A stretch of 64,000 nucleotides of DNA, from contig CM074763.1 of NCBI GenBank assembly GCA_037355855.1, positions 930,001-994,000 on the forward strand, read 5' to 3'. The notes beneath the pieces were generated by a model, which had not been told where the DNA came from, made no database searches, and saw only the letters and a program-made list of their open reading frames with translations. Position 1 is the stretch's first letter, and each line of letters starts with the position of its first letter. The position numbers were made by a program, and so were the translations under genes. Shown here piece after piece: positions 22,840 through 32,586 of this stretch. This stretch comes from Pseudo-nitzschia pungens (Eukaryota > Bacillariophyta > Bacillariophyceae > Bacillariales > Bacillariaceae).

Positions 22840-23541
22840 CTACTGAAGAGTTTCGTATCCATACGAAAGGCCCGCTGCAAAGTATTCCTTCGGTCCCAGA
22901 ACAGTGGCACCTCCAAAGTAATCAATCAACCAAATGTCTTGAATATCCATCTTGGCAATTAACCAGCCGTGCCCTTCGGGCCAAGATTGCATTGACGGGT
23001 GGCGCTCGAAAAATGCCTGCTTGGCAAAGTCGTACTCCTCGGAACCATTCTCCAATGGCACGAACCTGCCGGTGAGAGTCAAACGAGCACACATGGGGTT
23101 CTCGGGATCGCCATATTTAGTTCCAAGCATACACGAGTCGATGGCTTCATTCGGGCAAACGGAAGGGAGCGAAGACTCTGAAAGAGCCAACGATATCATG
23201 TCATTGCTCTTTGCATCGGCAAACGACTGGTCCATATACGTCCCATAGAAATACGGCACACCTGTTGCCTTGTCACAGGGTCCATCAACGAAAGAATAGA
23301 CGTTGCCGAATGGTACCACCTCCTCGCGATCGCCTCCGAACCTGGTTGATATGGTAGAGACGACTCCCCAATCCAGCGAATGCACCATCCAACGAGCAGT
23401 CAGAGCCTTGGAAGAAACATCCGGGCGTTCCTCTACCTCGCAGGCGCATTCCGCACCAGAAACAGCGATCGCATAGAGGTATAGGACCACCAGAAGCGAC
23501 ACAATCCAACGGAATGAGGCAAAACTATAGATTTGAATCAT
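22840..23541 (-). CDS. CREG1-like secreted protein (FMN-binding split-barrel fold)
   Basis: This single-exon gene encodes 233 residues. The ATG at 23541 (MIQIYSF) gives a typical signal peptide with a hydrophobic core and a cleavage region near AVSGAEC. The mature part matches the CREG family throughout: ARWMVHSLDWGVVSTIST, PFGNVYSFVDGPCDKATGVP, YFYGTYMDQSF, FFERHPSMQSWPEGHGW and DIWLIDYFGGATVLGPKEY. CREG proteins are secreted or lysosomal glycoproteins with the pyridoxamine-phosphate-oxidase fold. In animals they bind the M6P/IGF2 receptor and affect differentiation, and they lack oxidase activity. The role in algae is unknown. One N-glycosylation sequon (ENGS) is present. Location in the vacuole or outside the cell is an inference. 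Confidence 0.9.
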   Translation of the reverse strand: MIQIYSFASFRWIVSLLVVLYLYAIAVSGAECACEVEERPDVSSKALTARWMVHSLDWGVVSTISTRFGGDREEVVPFGNVYSFVDGPCDKATGVPYFYGTYMDQSFADAKSNDMISLALSESSLPSVCPNEAIDSCMLGTKYGDPENPMCARLTLTGRFVPLENGSEEYDFAKQAFFERHPSMQSWPEGHGWLIAKMDIQDIWLIDYFGGATVLGPKEYFAAGLSYGYETLQ

Positions 23542-24989
23542 CGTGGATTTTTTAACAGGGCGGTATTCAATATTCTCAATGAGGTTGTTGCGGCGGGGAA
23601 GCAAATGGGAGCTGCTCAGCTATGGACCGTGATCTCTCTTTCGAGCGAGTACTTCCTAACCTTGCTTCGTGACGTGATTTGCACAGTGGGATGATATCAG
23701 AGGAATGCTCGGCGCCCACAGAACTGTTTCGAACGTTGCAGATTGTAGAAATACCAGTACTCTTGTCTCCTCGACTTGGATGTCAGTGAAAACAGAATAT
23801 TGGAGTGAAGATACTTTTGATACCTTCTGATGCTCATTTTCTACAGCGTACGCGAGACACAGTTCGGCGTGTGCCGTGCACGAAAGCAACATTCGAGCGG
23901 TTCGTAATCAAACCGTGAAGTATCGAATTGATGTTTGATTCGACGGCACTTCGATGCATTATTAACATTCGTATGAAGCACGAAGACCTTAACCTTACAT
24001 TTCTTCTATTACTAGTTTTTCTTGTGGATTGATTCGTACTATCAGTAGTATAGTAGTAAACCTTACTTGTCCACGTACACCCCTCATTGGAGTACGATTG
24101 ACAGGGTATCCATTGACATAGAAGCCTTCATGAGCAATTCCTGCAGAACATCATCTTAAAAGGGAGTTGCAACAGATCATTGAAAAGAGTAGAACAATTC
24201 GTCACTAATAAAGAACTGATTTGCGCACCAATTGCATTCACAGCAGAGGAAAACTAGTATAGTTCTTTATTGGTGCAAGAATTGATGGTGTTGCACATAA
24301 TGATTGCCTACTCATGATGAGTTCGATATATTTCATTCTGAGATTCAATTCAATAAATCCTCTCATGAACACTGTATTAAAAACTGAAACTTTATTCTTT
24401 CATCAACGAGGAACTCATTTTCCCTGGTTGGCACCAGAAACCAAAAGGTTCTTAATGCATGTTTCAATTCCTGAATGAGATCGCATCATTAGAAATCACA
24501 GTACAAAGGCGTCTCAAAAGCTGTTTCTGTGAGTTTTGCTAGTAGGACAAGATGGATTGCAACTTTCTGTTTTGAAAAAGCAATCGTTCGGTTGGACTTT
24601 CTCTTCTAATAGAAAGCATTCGTACTGATACGACGTAACCTTACTTTGATAGCATCTTCTCCAACTGCGGACTGTTTCATGTTTGGATATTTAGTCTTGG
24701 GAAGTAAAATATTTTATTTTGTCCCGAGTGTGAATGAGAACACGTGTTGCGATTGTCGCTGACTACATCGGAGAGTAAGATTATGGTACGAGTACGGTAT
24801 GATACGAGTAATTACGAGAACCCCTGCATCGTAAAATCGGGTTGACATACGAGCCCCATGCCCGGTAAGTTACGGTATTACAGTTGAGTTGTCGTTTGGA
24901 ATGGAAGAAAGAGCTTCAGCAACTGACGAACGATCCTTCGACTCACTCCGTCCATTCTCCCCTTTTCACCAAAGATAGAACTCTCCATC
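23542..24989. other. Intergenic region between CREG-like and MsrB-like genes
   Basis: This 1.45-kb AT-rich region separates two divergent genes. No convincing ORF is present; the 78-codon minus frame at 23656-23892 has no family match. A 15-bp imperfect inverted repeat occurs at 24203-24275. The region just before the MsrB-like gene is rich in GTACG and TACGAG words (24780-24880). No tRNA or snRNA was recognised. Confidence 0.5.
24203..24275. repeat. Inverted repeat with 15-bp arms
   Basis: The left arm CACTAATAAAGAACT (24203-24217) and right arm AGTTCTTTATTGGTG (24261-24275) are complementary with one mismatch and are separated by 43 bp. It could be a hairpin in a transcript, a miniature inverted-repeat element remnant or coincidence. 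No target-site duplication was identified. Confidence 0.55.
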
Positions 24990-25638
24990 ATGAAGCTTTT
25001 GAATTCTCCTTCCTGTTTGACCATGATGGTCGTCGGAAGTTCCTTGTTGCGATCTTCTTCCGCTTTCGGGCCTACCGTAAGCAGATCCGGCGCTGTTGGT
25101 ACCGCCAACAGCACCAGTCAACGAAGTCTTTTCAACAAGATGTTCGGCACTGCTCCAAGCTCGGAATACCCCATCATGATTGGAGAAGAAGCAATGAGTC
25201 AAAAGGGCCACGGAACTAGCGAGAAACCAGTGCAGAAAGATCTCAGATGGAATTGCGACTACCAAACAGCGGATAGAATCTGCAACTTCAACCGTCACTA
25301 CGCAGAATACGCTGGTTATTGGGAATCTACTGCCTTCTTGAAGTCCATCAAAGACGAGGAGTCACCAATCAAATTCTACGATTCTGTTACCGGTGCCCAT
25401 TTGTTCACAGCTCCCATTGGACGAAGCATGGAAGATTTCATTAAAGAATCGCGATCGCATGGCTGGCCCAGTTTCCGTGACCAAGAGGTCAACTGGGAGG
25501 GTGGTGTCAGATGCCTGAAGGACGGAGAAGTGTATCAGCGAGACAGGAACACACCTTGGACACAACCTTCCCGATGGATCCGGAAATCGTTACTGCATCA
25601 ACCTTGTTAGCGTCGCTGGACGACCAGAAAAAGAATAA
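24990..25638 (+). CDS. Plastid-targeted MsrB-like protein with an apparent frameshift
   Basis: The ATG at 24990 opens a signal peptide ending in SSSAFGP, a strong diatom plastid motif. The body matches methionine-R-sulfoxide reductase-like proteins: KFYDSVTGAHLFTAPIGR, HGWPSFRDQEV and, in a second frame, GTHLGHNLPDGSGNRYCIN followed by LVSVAG. The first frame runs to a stop at 25610, but the conserved C terminus lies one base over. Dropping one base near 25530-25535 (GAAGTGTATC) would give one 215-residue protein ending at 25638. Typical MsrB enzymes reduce methionine-R-sulfoxide using the Cys in RYCIN/RFCIN, which is present here. The CGWPSF cysteine is His, and paired zinc CxxC motifs are not evident, so this is a divergent MsrB-like member. 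Whether the frameshift is real or a sequence error is open. Confidence 0.8.
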
Positions 25639-25808
25639 GATAATTTTCATTGAAGTTGCTCCCTTCTCCTGTTAAGGGACACTAACGCCAATCCAAAACC
25701 ACATTCCGGAGATTCGACTTTTAGAAATGTAACAAGATTCAATTACAGTGTAACAGTCATAGATAATTTAAAGAAACGACTTACACCATGATTCAATGAT
25801 CAGAATTT

Positions 25809-27031
25809 CTATGCCGATGTGTCTCGGTTACCTTCTGAGTGCAGCGGTTTTCGAAAACGACCTTGAACCCAGATTCGTCTGCGTACTTGGGTTGTAGCCT
25901 TGTTATCATACACACGCCTAAGATACTTGAGTTCCATAGCTTCCATTCCCAAAAGATCACAAAACAGTCGTTGAAGGTCTTCCAACTCGAAATAGTAACA
26001 TTTGGTACCATCGTGTTTGCGATAAAAATTCTCTTTTATGCGTTTTGACCGAGAAGTGCCAAGCTTCATTTGAGCCTCGTCGTACCTCCCATAATCACGG
26101 AATACTAGCACACCACCAGGTTTCAGCGTATCGACTACATGCTTTGCGGCCTCTTCGTGCCTTTCGGGATCGATGGCAGAGAGGCAAAAAATTAGAGTAG
26201 TGACATTGGATACCCCAAAACAAGGTGGTGGCAATTCTCTTGATATATCACAAACATGACCGAACGCATTCTTTATCGATGATCCTGATTTCATTGAAAG
26301 AAATGAAACGAGGATCCTTTCCGCAAAATCAGTATCGCCTCTCTCGAAATATCGAGGCCGTGAACAACATCCCAATGTCCCTCCGAGTCTCCGACTTCTA
26401 GCAATGGCAAAATAGCATTGCCGACACCACAACCAATTTCAACCAACGTCCTGGGCGTGGTAGTCATCGTCGTTCCGCGCCGGGGTGGACGAAGATTTTC
26501 TGGAAGATGAAGATGGAAATTCTTCGGGAAAGGCTTTCGGAGGATATTCAATTCAACGAGTAGCAATGAAAATACGACGAACCCGATGAGACATCAGTTT
26601 TCACTGAATGACAATTGCAATTGATTCCTCAACAGATTTGTAAGCTAGCGGAGCAGAAATGGATCCAACACCATGAGAAATCAAGACGGCAACAGAGTCT
26701 GGCTCCTACCTTTTTCGAAGTAGTGCCGATCTTTGAAGAAACGGTTGCCGTGATTTGCGTAGAATTGATCCCAGGCGTTCGCGTCTTCCTCTTCGTCGAC
26801 TGTTCCTCCGGCTCTCAATATCGTTGAAATAGAGCATTTCTCGGCGTAATTTTCCAAAATCTGCCTGGCATTCTGTTCGTCGGCAGACGTCCAAGTATCC
26901 TCATGCCATGGCTGTGACGAAGGTCCCTGTGGTTTTGGATTGGCGGGATCTTCGTTCGGGGATCGATCACTGTTTCGATGAAAACAGCCAAAGTAAGAGG
27001 CAGCGACGCCATATTCGTTCTCAGGGATCAT
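25809..27031 (-). CDS. METTL2/6/8-type tRNA N3-methylcytidine methyltransferase, apparent frameshift
   Basis: Exon 1 (27031-26710) joins exon 2 (starting 26499) across a 210-bp intron, restoring HYFEK|ENLRPPRRG. Exon 1 carries the family N-terminal signature WDQFYANHGNRFFKDRHYFEK. Exon 2 has SAM motif I LVEIGCGVGNAILPLL, then GLDISREAI, then after a frame change near 26320-26335 continues as GHVCDISRELPP. It ends with LSAIDPERHEEA, LRPGG-like TLKPGGVLVFRDYGRYDEAQ, NFYRKHDGTKCYYFELEDL and RRIWVQGRF. The family methylates cytidine 32 of tRNA-Ser/Thr/Arg anticodon loops. About one base appears to be missing between the two frames; no GT-AG intron fits. Which tRNAs it modifies cannot be read. It is divergent from the amino acid transporter gene. 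Confidence 0.85.
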
Positions 27032-28040
27032 AATCCGGAGGAAGTACAATATTCCTTCTCGTTCCTAACGGATGAGACACTTGATTACCAGTACCGGTAC
27101 CGGGGTATATCTCATTAGTGGAACGAAAACTTCATCAGTCGAAAAATAATTTCTTGTTTCGTTGATTGATTTGTTTCTAAACGATGGGTCGTAAGTGAAG
27201 TGCTACTGAATGGCTAACCTTACCACAGGTACGGAACCGGTAAGATTACTAGTATGTACTAGTAAGTCTTACCGGTATGTTCGGGATGCATTTCGGATAC
27301 AAGCAAATTTTGAAAAACATTTCAAATCAGGGGTATGAACCCCCTAATCGTTTACGATGATAGAAGAGTGTGACCCTTGGATACTCGTACGTACCGGTAC
27401 CGGTAGTTCGTGAACAGTGAACATACGTTGTGCTAAGGATGTCAAAATGAGACCTCATTAGAGTGAGTCGTTGGTTCCTCTTGATGAGGAGAAAAATGTA
27501 CCGTCGATTTTGATTTTGATGCTACTACCTACCGGTACGGTAAACCTTACGTCCATACGGTAATTACAGAATTTTCTACCTTTCACTCTTCATTCTCCAC
27601 CGGTACCGTACAAAAGGAAGCAATCCCGCGAAAACTTCATTCTTCCGGGGTTCTTCTTTCATCACGAAAAGTGGCGAATAAGGTTTGCGGAGTTTACGTC
27701 GTTAGTTCTCACTTCGACGGAGCAAAAAAACACGACGACGTACGGTAACTAATCTTACCCTACGACTGTTGTTGATACCAAGAATTTTATCGTTACCACC
27801 ACTATTCGTATCGGTGGACCACGGACACAGTCGCAGCTGCTTTCGTTTTTATTCTGTCACTTCGAACCCAAGTCACAACGCAGGAAATCGTTTCACAAGT
27901 CTGTCATCATTATTATTCAGTGTTGCATAGATTGGTTCCAGTTGCATTCGGAAAAGAGTGCCCATGACCTATCAAAACTAAAGGAGAGACCATAGAATCT
28001 TGGGTTTTCGTCAGGAATCTTCAGTGAACGACTTTCAAGA
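27032..28040. promoter_or_regulatory. Divergent promoter region rich in TACCGGTA/GGTACC motifs
   Basis: This 1-kb region lies between divergent METTL and AAAP genes. It holds the densest set of the palindromic motif family in the window: GTACCGGTACCGG near 27091, TTACCGGTATG near 27267, GTACGTACCGGTACCGGTAG at 27387-27406, CTACCGGTACGGTA near 27528 and CACCGGTACCGTAC near 27598. GGTAAG/CTTACC words are also frequent. Function is inferred from position only. Confidence 0.45.
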
Positions 28041-29913
28041 ATGTGCAATGAAACTGAAACTACACAACTAATACCACTCAACGACGATGGCGGCGGCGAG
28101 TCGAAACGTGCCGCGAGCGGAAAGCCGATGAATCGCCAGACTTCCTACGATTCCATTGCTAGTTTTTCGGAAGCATTATCGGAAAGCATGCAACGCATCG
28201 GTGTTCTTGGGTCGGTGTCCATCGCCGTGAACTCCTTAACCGGACCAGCGATGCTAACTCTCCCCGCGACGTACCAGCGTTCGGGTTTGATTCCAACGAC
28301 CGCGGCCATTGTATTTATCTGCATTTTATCGGCATTTTGCTGTCTACACATGTCAAACACAATCTCGAAGGTTCCACATAATCACGATTTCAGCTTCGAT
28401 GTAAGTTATATGCAACGGGACAGGGCGCGCTTGCGCTTCGCACTTCAAAACATTGTTTCAGATCCTGAATTATTTTTCCTTATTATTTGATGGCACAACG
28501 TGAAAACTAGATTGGCTACAGCGAGTGTTTTCGGAGGCTCTGGGGTCCGAAGAGTTACAAGTTCACACAGGTGAGTGATCATGGGGATGCAAACGGAAGA
28601 ATCAAATGGGGTCAATGGATGCATGCTTCTCTTATAAATTCGATTACATACGTATTTTGGTGGATGAATCAAAAATCGCTCTGCATAGGTTTTGTTTTTT
28701 CTGTGCGTTACATGTCTCAATGTTTCGTCTATCGTTGATACAGCGGAAGTCGTCGATACATTTTTCGGTCATTGGGTCTCAACCGGAACCACGGCCATCA
28801 ACTTTCAGTGGATCGATAACCAGCCGAGTGTCCGTTTGACGAACTGGGATTACAGCAATTGTTCGGAAGAAATCTTGATCGCAGGAGAATGTGTCCCCTA
28901 CCACGGTGCGACAGGAATGTTATTGACAAGTGGCTATGCCATCACGCTCTTGATCTTCCTACCTATGGCACTTATGGACTTGAAGGAGAACGCAGTGATG
29001 CAGGTCGTCGGGTTCTTTGTCCTCCTGGTAACGTCTTGTGGGTTCATTGTGTTATTTTTATCCGAAGGATTGCAAACGGAAAATTTGTCACTGTGGGGTA
29101 CAGAATGGGGATCTTTGTTTGGTGTAATTCTCTTCAATTTTGCATTGGTCATTGCTATTCCAGCCTGGTAAGAAAGCTGAAGTTGTAAATGTTCGGGATA
29201 TTGGGATGTCCCGTCTACGCAGAGATAGGGTTTGAAACCGTATCTGCGTTTCTGTCGTCTCTGTCGTCTACTCAGATCCCTGGCCTGACTCAATTCCTTC
29301 TCTACTCCTTGCACCTGTCACTTGTTTGCTGGAAAGGTTGTACGAAAAAGAGCCTCATGTGAACGTCCCATCGGTGATACATTCCTCTTCTTTGCTGACA
29401 TCGATTCTTTACATATCCATCGGTGTCCTTGGGGCGATAACGGTGCCGCACGCATCGCAGAATATGTTGGAGTCTCTGATGTCCGGGGCATTTGGTACAG
29501 CTATACAACTTTGCTCTTCACTGTTCGCTTTCTTCATTATTGGTTTGGGGTGCCCACTGTTCAGTGTATTGGCCCGCATGAACTTGACGGATGGGAATGC
29601 ACTCATGTCTAGAAACGCTGCCAATGGATTGGCAGTGTATGTGCCCTTTTTCTTTTCTTGGATATTTTACAAGGGCGATGCCATCATCAAGCTTCTTTCC
29701 TGGGGAGGAATAATTTTCACGAGTTTGCTTGCCTTTATACTGCCGCTGCTTTTATCACTGCATTCGTTAGAAAGAGGTGATGTCGATGGCAGTGTCAACG
29801 TGTACAAACCATGGAGCGTCACATCGAAGAGAACTCAAAAGAAAATGCTCGTGGCGCTACTGGGTCTTGCTATTGCTTCAATCTTTGCAGCGATCCTGGG
29901 CAACATAACATAA
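28041..29913 (+). CDS. Amino acid/auxin permease (AAAP) family transporter
   Basis: Four exons join in frame: 28041-28400, 28511-28570, 28689-29167 and 29337-29913, giving 491 residues. The second exon is only 60 bp and encodes IGYSECFRRLWGPKSYKFTQ. Junctions restore SFD|IGYSE, FTQ|VLFFLC and IPAW|LYEKEP. The N terminus (~45) is hydrophilic. The first membrane helix region has the AAAP hallmark GVLGSVSIAVNSLTGPAML..P. Further helices follow, including IVDTAEVVDTF, MLLTSGYAITLLIFLPMALM and the C-terminal MLVALLGLAIASIFAAIL, about 10-11 in total. AAAP proteins (SLC32/36/38 relatives) move amino acids with H+ or Na+ across plasma or vacuolar membranes. Substrate and membrane cannot be determined. 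The ATG at 28041 is well supported. Confidence 0.88.
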
Positions 29914-30480
29914 CCTGATAATGGTTGATCAACATGATTTCACCTTTTCAATAGCAGCAGCAGTTTCTGTCCCATCTTCACTCTCATTTCACTTCCTTAG
30001 GAGCATGCAAGTTAGTTAATTACCTGGCCCTCATGTCACATTATTTACTTGTATTAGCAATTTCCATAGATTCACGATTCATTCGTGACTCCTCCCCTGT
30101 CCCGATTGTGTCATTATCAACAAGGATTTCATCAATCAACAAAAAATCCATGGCGATTGCGTTGGCAGATGATTCGGTTCTCTTTTTATCAGGGCCTAGG
30201 TATCGTGCCGGGCGAAGTGTCATGGAGTGGGCTTGCTGCGAACAAACTTGCGCTTCTTTCGTCCGAGATTGATTGGCAATCATCGTGGCGTCGAGAGAGC
30301 GGTAAATTTACCGTGCAAAAGCGTCTTCTCTTTCGGTCGATGCTGTTCGCGCCGGAACCACGCAGCCACTCCTTGGCAGTCGTACGGTAGTCGGTGACGC
30401 GACGCACCACACCATCCTTCGCGGATGCGAACGGGCACGGATCCTCGAAAGCAACGCAACCGTCGAATCGTTCCCGGTCC
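29914..30480. other. Intergenic region after the AAAP transporter
   Basis: This 567-bp region separates two plus-strand genes. Small overlapping frames on both strands show no family similarity. It should include the 3' end of the transporter transcript and the promoter of the next gene. No motif was assigned. Confidence 0.45.
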
Positions 30481-32198
30481 ATGGATCCCCCGTCGGAACG
30501 GGATTTCAGAGACTACCTCGGTGAATTCTGCATCGCCGAGGAGTTCAACAAATATTCGATCGCCGAACGCGCCGAAATCCGGTCCATGTTCGAAGAGTAC
30601 AGAAGCAGAAACCGGAAAGATCCGATCGCTGGTGATGATGCAAAAACAAACACCAGGACCAGCGGGGCAAACGCCGAGTCGAACGCTGCTTCTGCTCCAG
30701 AGAGTGGTGTTGTCGACCTTTTGGAGACGAGCGACGACGACAATTGCCACGATGAACGCCGCGGGAACCCAATTCTCAAACTAGGCAGCCATCGTTTGGC
30801 GCAAGAAACATCGGCAGCAATGGACGAAGACAACGTTGTTGATACTACCAATACGCAGAATGACGAGACCAAGGAAGAACGATCGGAAGACAAAAGCACG
30901 AACGCGGTGTCAAACGATTCTCCCCCATCCTCGAACAAGAGAAAATTGATGCCTTCGCAGGAAAGTATTCGGGAAGAAGACGACAACAAAAGAGCTTTCC
31001 GTTCGAGTACCCCTGCCCCATCGGCCGAGACACAAATCTCCGCGGATGATTCGGGCAGCGAGGAGGGTGTCGGGGAACCGATGTATCTGCACTGGTGTCC
31101 GCGCACGCCATGCCACCGAGAAGAACGAGAGAGAGCGCGTTGTCAAGGAAGAATGTGTGCCGCACGACCGCAATGTCGACGAGGATCGACCCACCGTTGG
31201 CTCTAACGCGGGAGCCAATGTCAAGATCGAAGTGCCCATTCGGGAACCAAATTCTGCTCCCGCTCCGCTGCCTCCCGAAGTCAAGAGAGAACAAGCCGAA
31301 GAAAAGCTCAGGGCAGCCAAGAAACAAGCGTACGAGAAGTATGCGGATCGCATGTTGCTCCACAGGTTTTATGGGATAGGTCTCTTGGGCGGAGGTCTTC
31401 AGACCGGCTTCCAAAGACCGGGAGAGAAAAGCGAAAGAGTATTCGATGGAGGAAAAATCAGATCGGGGTATCCCGTCCCCAGAATGTACATGGGTACGAA
31501 CCTCGGTGATGATGAAGAGTACGACCTCGATGCATTTGGGGCTCTCACCTACAGTACCGTGTGGCAAGTAAATGGGCCGAAATTTGCGGCTCAACCAACC
31601 GCTGCGGTTGACGCAATACCCAGATGCCTAAGACGAAAGAACCTTGCGTTACCGGTCTTCATGAAACGATCATTGACGAAGAAGACCGCGAAGAAGGAGG
31701 GAAAATTGTTGGGATGGGAATATGTAGGGAATTATCGTTGTAGTACCGATAAGGATCTTGTTGTATGGGAGTCGGCGCAAAACTACCCCGAAGTGAGCAA
31801 GCGCGAAATCGCAAATCATGTTCTGAGGTCGGCTGCAGCATCATCGGGAGATACGTATGGCCGCGATACGTTAGACTATTGGAGGGCAAGAATTGACTCG
31901 GCTTTAGAAATACAGCAGTACGCAGCGTCGCCCAGATCCGTGGGAACACGGGCTCGAGATCTGGGGTATAGGGCCTGGTATCAGTGACGAGGACCTAATC
32001 AACATTCTTGTTAACCTAGATGAATTCTATGGACAAGAAATACTTGAATTTGTTGAATACGATGAACGGATTTATGAGTTTTGCAGCAAAGGACCAACTA
32101 CAAGAAATTCCAAAGGAAACAGCAAGGAAAGGAACGGAGGAGATGTTGCGAGGGCAAGGGACTGGTATAACTTTGCGGTTCAGAACATGCTGATCTAG
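30481..32198 (+). CDS. Uncharacterised protein interrupted by two apparent single-base frameshifts
   Basis: The ATG at 30481 (MDPPSERDFRDYLGEF) starts a first frame that runs to 31206. Coding continues in a second frame (through TEKNERERVVKEEC) from about 31100 to 31987. A third step near 31963-31966 (GGGG run) lets the sequence continue as DLGIGPGISDEDLINI to a TAG at 32198. Both steps are consistent with one extra base. The joined product would have about 570 residues. The first ~200 are acidic, Ser/Asp/Glu-rich and probably disordered. A middle charged helix (KREQAEEKLRAAKKQAYEKY) follows. The C-terminal half is more ordered, with RFYGIGLLGGG, GKLLGWEYVGNYRCS and DTLDYWRARIDSALEIQQYA. I do not recognise the family. 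A nuclear protein is possible from composition, but this is only a guess. Confidence 0.65.
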
Positions 32199-32586
32199 CG
32201 AAGAATTCCAAACGTTTATTGATTGTGTCGTAATAGAAGATTGTGATTCGCAAATTTTTGAAAATCAATATTACTTCGTCTGCACGTACATGAATGCCGT
32301 GACAAATTTTTCCGCCAGTCGATTGATTGTCGGGGCTTACACGCACGGGCACGTGATATTAGAAGAACCGACGTGACTACAGTACGGGGTGATTCAATGC
32401 TTCCAGAAGTTCTTCAATGATTAGTTTTTGTTGTGGGAAATTCAAGTGTTTCGTAGACTCGAGGAACCCCTCTCAACCGGAATATTCAATATCCTCCATT
32501 TTGTTCACAAACTTTGTAAATCGTGTTAGCTTTTAGTTAAGGGCTTTGGGTTGTAGTTTATTGTGGAATGTTTCGGTCAGTATTTC
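32199..32586. other. Convergent intergenic region
   Basis: This 388-bp region lies between the 3' ends of the uncharacterised gene and KRI1. It is AT-rich with no coding signal; the small minus frame at 32098-32352 overlaps the upstream gene's end and is not supported. Confidence 0.5.

Noticed and set aside
23656..23892. 78-codon minus-strand frame next to the CREG-like gene
   Set aside because: Short, no recognisable feature, in an AT-rich intergenic region.
25520..25560. A tiny intron to explain the MsrB frame change
   Set aside because: The only GT...AG pair spans 17 nt and leaves the wrong frame.
30513..31106. 197-codon Ser-rich minus-strand frame
   Set aside because: It is antisense to the acidic disordered region of the uncharacterised gene and the composition explains it.
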